From JBOGZI01 sp050697275 (GTDB lineage: Bacteria > Actinomycetota > Thermoleophilia > Solirubrobacterales > 70-9): DNA of 12,359 bases. A program made the translations under genes and the position numbers. Location of the stretch: positions 1 through 12,359 of the forward strand of contig JBOGZI010000224.1 in the NCBI GenBank assembly GCA_050697275.1. The letters are read 5' to 3'. The notes beneath the pieces are model-generated. The model was not told where the DNA came from. It was given only the letters and a program-made list of their open reading frames with translations, and searched no databases. Shown here piece after piece: positions 6,424 through 12,328 of this stretch. Every line of letters begins with the position of its first letter. The stretch's first letter is position 1.

Positions 6424-7805
6424 CGGTTGAGGGCCTCGATCAGGTCGACGGCGGTGAGGATACCCAGGGGCTTTCCCGCGCGGATCACGATCACCGCCTG
6501 GCTCCCACCCTCGAGCATGCTGATCGCGTCCTCGGCCGGATCCTCGGGGGCGAGCTCCGGGAGGGGCGGCTCCAGCACCTCGGTCACCTGTTCCTTGAGG
6601 ATTCCCGGCTGCTCGGCCGACGCCCACAGAAGGCCCCGCTCGCTCACCGTGCCCACGAAGACGCTCTCATCCTCGGCGGAGACAACAGGGACCTGGGAGA
6701 CAGCGTGCTCTCGCATCAGGCCGAGTACGCGTCCTACCTCGTCGTGGCTGGCGACGGTGAGCAGGCCCCGGCCATCTCCCTTCGCCCTCATTAGATCGCC
6801 CACGCTCTTTCCGCCGCCGGCGAGGTAGCGGTGCTCACGCATCCAGTGGTCGTTGAAGACCTTCGAGAGGTAGGGGCGCCCCCCGTCCGGCAGGAGCGTG
6901 ACCACGAGAGCTGCCGGATCGTCCAGCTCGCGCGCGACCTGCAGGGCCCCGAACAGCGCGGTCCCCGACGAGCCCCCGGCGAACAGGCCCTCCCGCGCCA
7001 CCAGCTCGCGGGCGCAGAGGAACGAGTCCCGGTCCGACACCTTGACGTAGCGGTCGATGACGGACTTGTGAAGCGTCTCGGGCCAGAAGTCCTCGCCGAT
7101 CCCCTCGACGCGGTAGGGATGCACCGGCCCGCCCGAGTAGATCGAGCCCTCCGGGTCCGCCCCGACCACCTCGATCTCGGGATTCCGCTCCTTGAGATAG
7201 CGCCCCGCCCCGCTGATCGTGCCCCCGGTACCGACCCCGGCGACGAAGTGGGTGAGGCGGCCGGCGCTCTGGCGCCAGATCTCCGGACCGGTTGTCCGGT
7301 AGTGGGCCTCGGGGTTGGCCGGGTTGAAGTACTGGTTGGGCTGGAACGCACCGTCGATCTCCTCGGTGAGGCGATCGGCGACTCGGTAGTAGGACTGCGG
7401 TGAGTCCGGGGGCACCTCGGTGGGGCAGACGACGACCTCGGCGCCGTAGGCGCGCAGGGTGTCGATCTTCTCCCGGCTCATCTTGTCGGGCATCACGGCG
7501 ATCACCCTGTAGCCGCGCAGTACGGCGACCATCGCGAGGCCAAGGCCGGTGTTGCCGGAGGTGGGCTCGACGAGCGTGCCGCCGGGACGCAGCGCCCCCG
7601 AGCTCTCGGCCGCCTCGACCATGGCCAGCGCGGGGCGGTCCTTTACCGAGCCACCGGGGTTGAGGAACTCGACCTTGGCCGCCAGGGGAGTGGTCAACCC
7701 CGGGTCGATCCGCGCGAGGCGAACGAGCGGGGTGTCGCCGATCAGGGCGAGCGCCGAATCCTTCATCTCCGTCCCTTCGAGTCCGGGACGTGCCGCCATC
7801 GCCAC
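6420..7805 (-). CDS. cbs: Cystathionine beta-synthase with C-terminal CBS domain pair
   Basis: This 461-residue PLP enzyme of the fold-type II group condenses homocysteine with serine (or O-acetylserine) to cystathionine. Counting from the internal Met at 7766, it shows IGDTPLVRL at 9-17 and NPGGSVKDRP at 36-45 with PLP lysine Lys42. SGNTG is at 70-74, the GTGGT phosphate loop at 179-183, and AGGSSG at 263-268. Residues about 321-448 form two CBS motifs, a regulatory Bateman-type pair, which plain cysteine synthases lack. No N-terminal haem-binding domain is present. Two starts are possible. GTG 7805 sits six bases after a TAAGCT box, the leaderless pattern seen elsewhere here. ATG 7766 fits the family N-terminus and has GAAGGGA upstream. 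I list the longer form. The stop overlaps the start of the gamma-lyase gene. Confidence 0.93.
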   Translation of the reverse strand: MAMAARPGLEGTEMKDSALALIGDTPLVRLARIDPGLTTPLAAKVEFLNPGGSVKDRPALAMVEAAESSGALRPGGTLVEPTSGNTGLGLAMVAVLRGYRVIAVMPDKMSREKIDTLRAYGAEVVVCPTEVPPDSPQSYYRVADRLTEEIDGAFQPNQYFNPANPEAHYRTTGPEIWRQSAGRLTHFVAGVGTGGTISGAGRYLKERNPEIEVVGADPEGSIYSGGPVHPYRVEGIGEDFWPETLHKSVIDRYVKVSDRDSFLCARELVAREGLFAGGSSGTALFGALQVARELDDPAALVVTLLPDGGRPYLSKVFNDHWMREHRYLAGGGKSVGDLMRAKGDGRGLLTVASHDEVGRVLGLMREHAVSQVPVVSAEDESVFVGTVSERGLLWASAEQPGILKEQVTEVLEPPLPELAPEDPAEDAISMLEGGSQAVIVIRAGKPLGILTAVDLIEALNR

Positions 7806-7811
7806 GCCCTG

Positions 7812-7817
7812 AGCTTA
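7812..7817 (-). promoter_or_regulatory. Putative -10 box for the cbs-metB operon
   Basis: TAAGCT on the minus strand (7817 to 7812) lies six bases before GTG 7805, in the 57-base space between the FKBP stop and that start. It would make a cbs message that begins at the GTG, or a leader of 39 bases if ATG 7766 is used. No recognisable -35 precedes it. I see no riboswitch-sized leader here. Confidence 0.4.
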
Positions 7818-7862
7818 GACCCCGGCACCGTCGCGCGATGCGATGGGCGCGAGAGGGCGCGG

Positions 7863-8345
7863 CTAGTCGATCGAGACGAGGTCGATCACGAAGACCAGGG
7901 TCGCGTTCGGCCCGATCGCCGGCGGCTGGCCCTGCCTGCCGTAGGCGAGCTGGGGTGGGACGACGAGCTGGCGGCGACCACCCACCTTCATTCCCTCCAC
8001 GCCCTGATCCCAGCCCGGGATCACCTCGCCCGCCCCGATCGTGAACGGGAAGGGCTGGCCGCTGTCGTAGGAGGAGTCGAACTCCTCGCCGGTCTCGTAG
8101 TCGACGCCGACGTACTCGACGGTGACGCGGTCGCCCTCCTTCGCCTCGTCGCCTTCGCCCTCCTCCAGGTCCTCGACGACGAGCTCGGTGGGCGGCGGGC
8201 CCTCGGGAACCTCGACCTCAGGCTTGGAGCCCGTATCGGCGGAGCTGGACCCGTCGTCCTCACCGCCGCGGTCGAGCAGCACGCCGACCACCGCGATGAC
8301 CAGCACGCCGGCGAAGCCGAGCAGGATGATCAGGCGTCGATCCAC
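7863..8345 (-). CDS. Membrane-anchored FKBP-type peptidyl-prolyl cis-trans isomerase
   Basis: This 160-residue protein has an N-terminal hydrophobic anchor (about residues 5-24, IILLGFAGVLVIAVVGVLL). A charged Asp/Glu/Ser-rich linker runs to about residue 52. A full FKBP domain follows, at about 65-160. Active-site residues visible are Tyr78, Phe89-Asp90 (EFDSSY), Val108-Ile109 (EVIPGWDQG), Trp112, Tyr135 and Phe152. The LVVPPQLAYG strand and loop at 127-136 are typical. It should catalyse proline isomerisation outside the membrane and help fold exported proteins. No lipobox cysteine is seen, so it is an anchored protein rather than a lipoprotein. The start is GTG 8345, only 13 bases after the stop of the upstream hypothetical gene, so the two are probably one transcript. 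Confidence 0.92.
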   Translation of the reverse strand: MDRRLIILLGFAGVLVIAVVGVLLDRGGEDDGSSSADTGSKPEVEVPEGPPPTELVVEDLEEGEGDEAKEGDRVTVEYVGVDYETGEEFDSSYDSGQPFPFTIGAGEVIPGWDQGVEGMKVGGRRQLVVPPQLAYGRQGQPPAIGPNATLVFVIDLVSID

Positions 8346-8358
8346 GGGTCGCGGGATC

Positions 8359-8943
8359 CTAGTCGGCCGAGCTGGAGCGGGCCCAGTCCAGCGCGAGCAC
8401 GCAATCGGCGATCACGGCGTTGTCGAGCTCTTTCTGCTCCTCCCTGTACTTCGTTCGCACCCGGACGATCTCGGCGTCGCGTCCTCTCAGTGCCTCAACT
8501 GCCGCCGGGTCCGCGATCACGGGCTTCTTGAACAGCCTTCCCTTCTTCTCCACCAGGCCTGCAGCCCGGGCCTCCGCGAAGCAGTAGCCCGCCACGCCCG
8601 CCCAGGGCGCACCGCCTCCCATGTCCAACGAGAGCAGCAGCCCCCTGAGGCCGTGTTCGTCGTCGCCGGAGAGGCGATCCGAGAGCCGCGCCAGCGTCCC
8701 CTGCTTCGGATCCTCGCGGGCCTCGGCGAGCAGCGCTCCCTCCAAGCCGGGAAGGTCCTCGCCCTTGCCGAGCGCCCTCACCCTGGCGAAGGACTGCCCG
8801 CCCATCACCCTCACCCGCTCTTCCTCTACCGGGCGCAGCTGCTCGACCTGGACCAGACCCTGCTCGCGCAGGCTCCAGATCGCCAGGTTGAGCAGGTTTG
8901 CGCCGGTATCGAGTCCGTCGACCGTCGCGCCCGGCACTTTCAC
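8359..8943 (-). CDS. Hypothetical protein, start uncertain (probably 28 residues longer)
   Basis: I do not recognise this protein. From GTG 8943 it has 194 residues, mixed helical and soluble, with no signal peptide or membrane span. It contains ANLLNLAIWSLREQGLVQVEQ at about 15-35, which could be a winged-helix-like segment, and a Lys/Arg/Glu-rich C-terminal half. The frame stays open upstream to 9037. Those 28 extra codons (TIRYLFSSGWAPPVK and so on) end in G or C almost throughout, as coding DNA does here, but contain no ATG, GTG or TTG. A TAGGCT box (9039 to 9034) lies six bases before an in-frame ATC at 9027, and an in-frame CTG sits at 9012. No ribosome site precedes GTG 8943. The gene is between tRNA-Val and the FKBP gene, probably co-transcribed with the latter. 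A GOLPH3-like or regulator role crossed my mind but is unsupported. Confidence 0.65.
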   Translation of the reverse strand: MKVPGATVDGLDTGANLLNLAIWSLREQGLVQVEQLRPVEEERVRVMGGQSFARVRALGKGEDLPGLEGALLAEAREDPKQGTLARLSDRLSGDDEHGLRGLLLSLDMGGGAPWAGVAGYCFAEARAAGLVEKKGRLFKKPVIADPAAVEALRGRDAEIVRVRTKYREEQKELDNAVIADCVLALDWARSSSAD

Positions 8944-9033
8944 CTTAGTGCCGGATTTGACCGGGGGCGCCCAGCCGGAGGAGAACAGGTAGCGGATGGT
9001 CGTGGCCGTCAGGTTCGGTGAGGCGATGCCCCG

Positions 9034-9039
9034 AGCCTA
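9034..9039 (-). promoter_or_regulatory. Putative -10 box upstream of hypothetical gene
   Basis: TAGGCT on the minus strand (9039 to 9034) has the same hexamer and six-base spacing as the box before pdxH. The base where transcription should begin is A9027, the first base of an in-frame ATC codon. The box also supplies the in-frame stop TAG that closes the reading frame upstream. No -35 is evident. Confidence 0.35.
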
Positions 9040-9076
9040 CGGCGACCTCCCCGTTCACGCACCGAGCCGGAGGCGA

Positions 9077-9148
9077 TGGGCGCGGCTGGGGTCGAACCAG
9101 CGACCTCTCCCGTGTGAGGGGAGCGCTCTCCCGCTGAGCTACGCGCCC
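9077..9148 (-). tRNA. tRNA-Val (anticodon CAC)
   Basis: The minus strand folds as a complete cloverleaf. The acceptor arm pairs GGGCGCG with CGCGCCC, the D arm pairs GCTC with GAGC, and the anticodon arm pairs CTCCC with GGGAG around the loop CTCACAC, giving anticodon CAC for GTG valine codons. The T arm pairs GCTGG with CCAGC around TTCGACC. The variable loop is five bases. The discriminator base is A at 9077. The 3' CCA is not encoded and must be added after transcription. A TATGAT -10 box lies just upstream. Confidence 0.95.
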
Positions 9149-9157
9149 GGGGCGCCA

Positions 9158-9167
9158 ATCATAGGCT
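9158..9167. promoter_or_regulatory. Overlapping divergent -10 elements between tRNA-Val and pdxH
   Basis: On the minus strand TATGAT (9163 to 9158), five of six bases matching the consensus, lies nine bases before the tRNA. On the plus strand TAGGCT (9162-9167) is followed by six bases and GTG 9174. The boxes share the TA at 9162-9163. The core CATAGGCT also occurs between the SDR and alcohol dehydrogenase genes at 1989-1996. Confidence 0.5.
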
Positions 9168-9173
9168 TGTTCG

Positions 9174-9785
9174 GTGAGCTCGCCGAGAAGGGGAATGCCG
9201 CCGCTGGAGCGGGAGGGACTCGCCGACGACCCGGTCGAGCAGTTCCGGGATTGGTTCGAGCTGGCCGAGCGAGAGGCGCCGCTGGCCGAGGCGATGACGC
9301 TGGCGACCGTCGACGCCGACGGCGCTCCCAACGCCCGCATGGTCCTGCTCAAGGGCTTCGGGCCCGCCGGCTTCCGCTTCTTCAGCAACTACGAGAGCGA
9401 CAAGGGCACCGAGCTGGACGCCAATCCCATGGCGGCGCTGGTGATCTACTGGCGCGAGCTCGACCGGCAGGTGCGGGTGCGAGGCGAGGTTCGCCGCCTG
9501 CCGGCCGAGGACTCCGACGCCTACTTCCGCACCCGGGCGCGGGACAGCCGGATCGCCGCCTCCGTCTCGCCCCAGAGCAGCCCCGTCGACCGCGACGAGC
9601 TCGACCGCGAGTTCGACGCCGCGCTCGCCGCGGGGGAGGACGTCCCCCGCCCGCCCCACTGGGGCGGGTATCTGCTCGAGCCGCGTGAGATCGAGTTCTG
9701 GCAGGGCCGTGAGAGCCGCATGCACGACCGGTTCCGCTATGCCCGCGATGACGGCGGCTGGCGGATCGAGCGGCTCGCCCCCTGA
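9174..9785 (+). CDS. pdxH: Pyridoxamine 5'-phosphate oxidase
   Basis: This FMN enzyme oxidises pyridoxamine or pyridoxine 5'-phosphate to pyridoxal 5'-phosphate using oxygen. It acts as a cytosolic homodimer in the last step of the PLP salvage pathway. Counting from Met at 9195, the N-terminal substrate region includes DPVEQFRDWFELA at 12-24. FMN-binding segments are RMVLLKG at 48-54 and FFSNYESDKG at 62-71. The SPQSSP segment is at 125-130. The C-terminal family signature EIEFWQGRESRMHDR lies at 165-179, with Arg175 and His177 as substrate contacts. Length (196 or 203) is normal for a short actinobacterial form. Two starts compete. GTG 9174 sits six bases after TAGGCT, giving a leaderless message, and I chose it. 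ATG 9195 has GAAGGGGA very close upstream. It is divergent from tRNA-Val and 44 bases upstream of the SRP RNA. Confidence 0.94.
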   Translation: MSSPRRGMPPLEREGLADDPVEQFRDWFELAEREAPLAEAMTLATVDADGAPNARMVLLKGFGPAGFRFFSNYESDKGTELDANPMAALVIYWRELDRQVRVRGEVRRLPAEDSDAYFRTRARDSRIAASVSPQSSPVDRDELDREFDAALAAGEDVPRPPHWGGYLLEPREIEFWQGRESRMHDRFRYARDDGGWRIERLAP

Positions 9786-9817
9786 AGCCGTTGCGTCGGT
9801 TGACCTTCGAACGCGCG

Positions 9818-9823
9818 TACACT
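9818..9823 (+). promoter_or_regulatory. -10 box of the SRP RNA gene
   Basis: TACACT is followed by six bases and then G9830, the predicted first base of the terminal helix of the SRP RNA. This is the spacing expected between a -10 and a transcription start. TTGACC at 9800-9805 looks like a -35 but is only 12 bases away, too close. No better -35 is present. Confidence 0.5.
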
Positions 9824-9829
9824 TGGGAC

Positions 9830-10101
9830 GGACCGTGCTAGGCGGGGAATTAGCGGTGCCCTTTACCCGCAATCCGCTCTAGCGGGGCTGAATTCCCGTC
9901 CGAGGGTCCGGCGCTTCTTTGGGCTGGACCGCCGCGGGCGGCGTTGACGGCCAGGTCCTGCGCAATGCGGGTCCGCGAACCAGGTCAGGTCCGGAAGGAA
10001 GCAGCCTTAAGCGGTAGCCGGCATGTGATGCAGGCAAGCCTGGCCCGAGCCAAACGCGGCGGGCCGCCCGGGAGCACCTCTCGACGACGGGTGCACGGTC
10101 C
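9830..10101 (+). ncRNA. ffs: Signal recognition particle RNA, large bacterial type with Alu domain
   Basis: This RNA of about 272 bases is the RNA core of the signal recognition particle, which binds Ffh and targets nascent membrane and secreted proteins. The ends pair perfectly over nine bases (GGACCGTGC 9830-9838 with GCACGGTCC 10093-10101). The 5' part is an Alu domain: GGGAATT 9845-9851 pairs with AATTCCC 9891-9897, CCCGC 9866-9870 with GCGGG 9882-9886, and the conserved loop GGTGCCC is at 9855-9861. A further hairpin pairs GGTCC 9905-9909 with GGACC 9926-9930. The S domain spans about 9949-10045, closed by GGCCAGG and CCTGGCC, and carries the Ffh-binding core CAGGTCCGGAAGGAAGCAGC with its GGAA tetraloop at 9993-9996. 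The layout and conserved blocks match the Bacillus subtilis long form rather than the short 4.5S form. The exact ends are inferred from pairing. Confidence 0.9.
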
Positions 10102-10170
10102 ATCTTCCTTGTCTGGGTGCCGTCGGTCCCGTCCGGGTTCGCGGTGGGCCGCAGCGGGTAGGGCCGAGTC

Positions 10171-11694
10171 ATGACCACCAGCGAGACCGCGAAGCCCGGC
10201 GACGACTTCACCTCCTACTGGCTCAAGTCGGCCGAGCGCGACCCGAGCCCGCCGCTCGACAGGGACCTCGACCGCGACGTGGTCGTGATCGGCGGCGGGA
10301 TCGCCGGGGTGACCGCCGCTTACATGCTCAGCCGCGAGGGGGCCCGGGTCGCCCTGCTCGAGGCGCGGCGGATCGGCGCGGGGGCGACCGGCTACACGAC
10401 GGCGAAGCTGAGTTCGCTGCACGGCCTCAGCTACGCCAAGCTGGCCGGCTCCCTCGGCGAGGAGACCGCTCGGGTCTACGGCGAGGCGAACCAGGCGGGG
10501 CTCGAGGCCGTCGCGAGTCTCGTGGCGGAACTCGGGATCGAGTGCGACCTGCGGCGCAAGCCGAACTTCACCTACGCGGTCTCCGAGCCGGGTCGCTCCG
10601 AGGTCGAGAAGGAGGTGGAGGTCACCGCCCGGCTCGGCCTGCCCGCCTCCTTCGTCGACCGGGTGGATGAGCTCCCGCTCGGGACCGCCGGCGCGATCCG
10701 CTTCGCCGACCAGGCCGAGTTTCACCCCCTCCGCTACCTCTACGGGCTCGCCGACGCCGCCGCGGAGGCGGGCTGCGCGGTGCACGAGGGGAGCCGGGTG
10801 GTCTCGGTGAGTCAGGGGGAGCCCTGCGGGGTGCGCACGGAGTCCGGCGCGACGGTGCGCGCCGAGCACGTGGTCGTGGCGACCCATCTCCCGATCCTCG
10901 ACCGGGGCCTCTTCTTCGCGCGAACCCACCCGGAGCGCTCCTACGTGCTGCTGGCGCGCCTGCGCGGGGCGGTCCCGCAGGGGATGTATCTGAGTGACGA
11001 GAGCCCGGCCCACTCGCTGCGCTCGGTGCCGACCCCCGAAGGCGAGCTCCTGATGATCGGCGGCGAGTCGCACAAGGCCGGCCAGAGCGATGCGGCCGAG
11101 CGCTACGCGGCCCTCGAGGCGTGGGCGCGGGACCACTTCGAGGTCGCCTCGATCGAGCACCGCTGGGCGACCCAGGACAACATGCCCGCCGACCAGCTGC
11201 CCTTCGTGGGGCGCCTCTGGCCCTTCTCCTCGGAGGTGCTGACCGCCACCGGCTTCCGCAAGTGGGGCATGGCGATGGGCACCTCGGCCGCGGGCATCCT
11301 CGCCGACCTGGTCGCCGGCCGGAGCAACCCGTGGGCCGCGACCTTCAGCCCGCTGCGGCTGCATCCGGTGGCGGGAGGGCCCGAGTTCATCAAGGAGAAC
11401 GCCAACGTCGGGATGCGCTTCCTCCGCGACCGGCTCGCCGAGCGGGGATCGGCGGAAGAGCTGGGGCCGGGGGAGGGAGCCGTGGTCGGCTCGGGCCTCG
11501 GCCAGCGGGCGGTCTATCGCGATCCCGGCGGCGAGGTCCACTCGCTCTCCGCGCGCTGCACGCATCTCGGCTGCATCGTCAACTTCAACCGCGCCGAACG
11601 AACCTGGGACTGCCCCTGCCACGGGTCGCGGTTCGAGATCGACGGCGAGGTGATCGAGGGTCCCGCGGTCAAGCCGCTCGAGCCTGGCGACTAG
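10171..11694 (+). CDS. FAD-dependent oxidoreductase (DAO family) with C-terminal Rieske [2Fe-2S] domain
   Basis: This 507-residue protein has two domains. Residues about 35-385 are a DAO/glycine-oxidase-like FAD domain: the dinucleotide motif is VVVIGGGIAG at 37-46, Glu64 is the ribose-binding acid, and GAGATGYTTAK at 69-79 follows. A late GFRKWGMAMGTSAAG segment at 361-375 is the second FAD contact. Residues about 430-507 are a Rieske domain with cluster ligands Cys463, His465, Cys481 and His484 (CTHLGC and CPCHGS). Cys468 and Cys483 are placed for the disulfide seen in bc1-type Rieske proteins. This fused family is widespread in soil bacteria; its substrate is generally unknown, and amine or amino-acid-like oxidation with electron transfer through the cluster is plausible. 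There is no signal peptide, so it is probably cytosolic. The ATG has TAGGGC six bases upstream and no ribosome site. It follows the SRP RNA by 69 bases. Confidence 0.93.
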   Translation: MTTSETAKPGDDFTSYWLKSAERDPSPPLDRDLDRDVVVIGGGIAGVTAAYMLSREGARVALLEARRIGAGATGYTTAKLSSLHGLSYAKLAGSLGEETARVYGEANQAGLEAVASLVAELGIECDLRRKPNFTYAVSEPGRSEVEKEVEVTARLGLPASFVDRVDELPLGTAGAIRFADQAEFHPLRYLYGLADAAAEAGCAVHEGSRVVSVSQGEPCGVRTESGATVRAEHVVVATHLPILDRGLFFARTHPERSYVLLARLRGAVPQGMYLSDESPAHSLRSVPTPEGELLMIGGESHKAGQSDAAERYAALEAWARDHFEVASIEHRWATQDNMPADQLPFVGRLWPFSSEVLTATGFRKWGMAMGTSAAGILADLVAGRSNPWAATFSPLRLHPVAGGPEFIKENANVGMRFLRDRLAERGSAEELGPGEGAVVGSGLGQRAVYRDPGGEVHSLSARCTHLGCIVNFNRAERTWDCPCHGSRFEIDGEVIEGPAVKPLEPGD

Positions 11695-11718
11695 ACGCCG
11701 CGGCCGCCCCTGGCGATT

Positions 11719-11747
11719 TTGAGCGACATGTCCAGGGTCCATACTTC
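11719..11747 (+). promoter_or_regulatory. Possible promoter of the HdeD-like gene
   Basis: TTGAGC (11719-11724) resembles a -35. CATACT (11740-11745, 15-base spacer) or TACTTC (11742-11747, 17-base spacer) could be the -10. Either would leave a leader of roughly 25-30 bases containing AAAGGAGAG. None of these matches is strong. Confidence 0.3.
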
Positions 11748-11779
11748 CGGCCTGTCAGGGGGATACAAAGGAGAGCGAT

Positions 11780-12328
11780 ATGGCTGATGCTGTGGCAGTC
11801 AGCGTGGTGACCGTGAAGCCTCCGCGCTGGTGGGTGGTCGTGGTGCTGGGCCTGATCTCGATTGCCGCGGGAATCCTCGCGGTGGCCTATGCCGACATCA
11901 CCCTTCGGGTTCTGGGAATCGTGATCGGCGTCTACCTGCTCGTCGCGGGGGCGGTCTGGGTGACCCTCGCCGTCGAGGAGGAGGCAAGTCCCGGTTTGCA
12001 CGTGCTGCGGATGATCGTGGGCTTCCTCGCCCTGCTCGCGGGCCTGGTCTGCATCGTGAGGCCGGGAGCAAGCGTGCTCGCGGTCCTGCTGGCCGTCGCG
12101 TTCTGGTTCCTGATGGTCGGCGTGGCAGATCTCGCCCGCGCCATCGTCGAGCCTCGCGCCCGCTGGGTCTCGGCGATCTTCGGGGTCGCGGCCCTCGCGG
12201 TCGGGATCATCCTGATCGCCGACCCCGACATCGGAGTCAACACGATCGGGCTGATCGTCGGGATCGGCTTCATGGTCCGCGGCGTGCTCGAGGTGCTCGG
12301 GGGCGTGCTGCTGAGGACCCAGAGCTGA
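11780..12328 (+). CDS. HdeD / DUF308 family six-helix membrane protein
   Basis: This 182-residue protein is almost entirely hydrophobic, with six predicted helices at about 18-38, 42-64, 76-94, 97-119, 128-147 and 153-176. They group as three helical pairs, each with the DUF308 feel: GLISIAAGILAV, then DITLRVLGIVIG; GFLALLAGLVCIVRPG; GVAALAVGIILIADPD. The repeated 'pair, acidic or Pro turn, pair' layout is typical of HdeD-like proteins. E. coli HdeD is linked to acid resistance; actinobacterial members are mostly uncharacterised, so a stress role is only a guess. The start is ATG 11780 with a strong AAAGGAGAG ribosome site, unlike most genes here. It sits 85 bases after the Rieske oxidoreductase and probably has its own promoter. 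The final 31 bases of the window hold no further gene. Confidence 0.9.
   Translation: MADAVAVSVVTVKPPRWWVVVVLGLISIAAGILAVAYADITLRVLGIVIGVYLLVAGAVWVTLAVEEEASPGLHVLRMIVGFLALLAGLVCIVRPGASVLAVLLAVAFWFLMVGVADLARAIVEPRARWVSAIFGVAALAVGIILIADPDIGVNTIGLIVGIGFMVRGVLEVLGGVLLRTQS

Noticed and set aside
5266..6828. 520-residue open frame on the plus strand opposite metB and cbs
   Set aside because: Long antisense frames are common in very GC-rich DNA. The opposite strand holds two PLP enzymes with complete motifs, and the translation here is Arg/Gly/His-rich without domains.
7767..7862. SAM-type or other riboswitch ahead of the cbs-metB operon
   Set aside because: Only about 57-96 bases are available, the likely transcript starts at or near the start codon, and I see no SAM-box core or other known aptamer.
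9800..9823. TTGACC plus TACACT as a full sigma70 promoter for the SRP RNA
   Set aside because: The spacer would be 12 bases, too short for a normal -35/-10 pair. I keep only the -10.
9949..10045. A short 4.5S-type SRP RNA ending at the S domain
   Set aside because: The flanks form an Alu domain and a closing helix, so the gene is larger. The short call would be only its core.
9985..11742. 585-residue open frame on the minus strand opposite the Rieske oxidoreductase
   Set aside because: It is a shadow of a clear two-domain enzyme, also crosses the SRP RNA, and has no recognisable motif.
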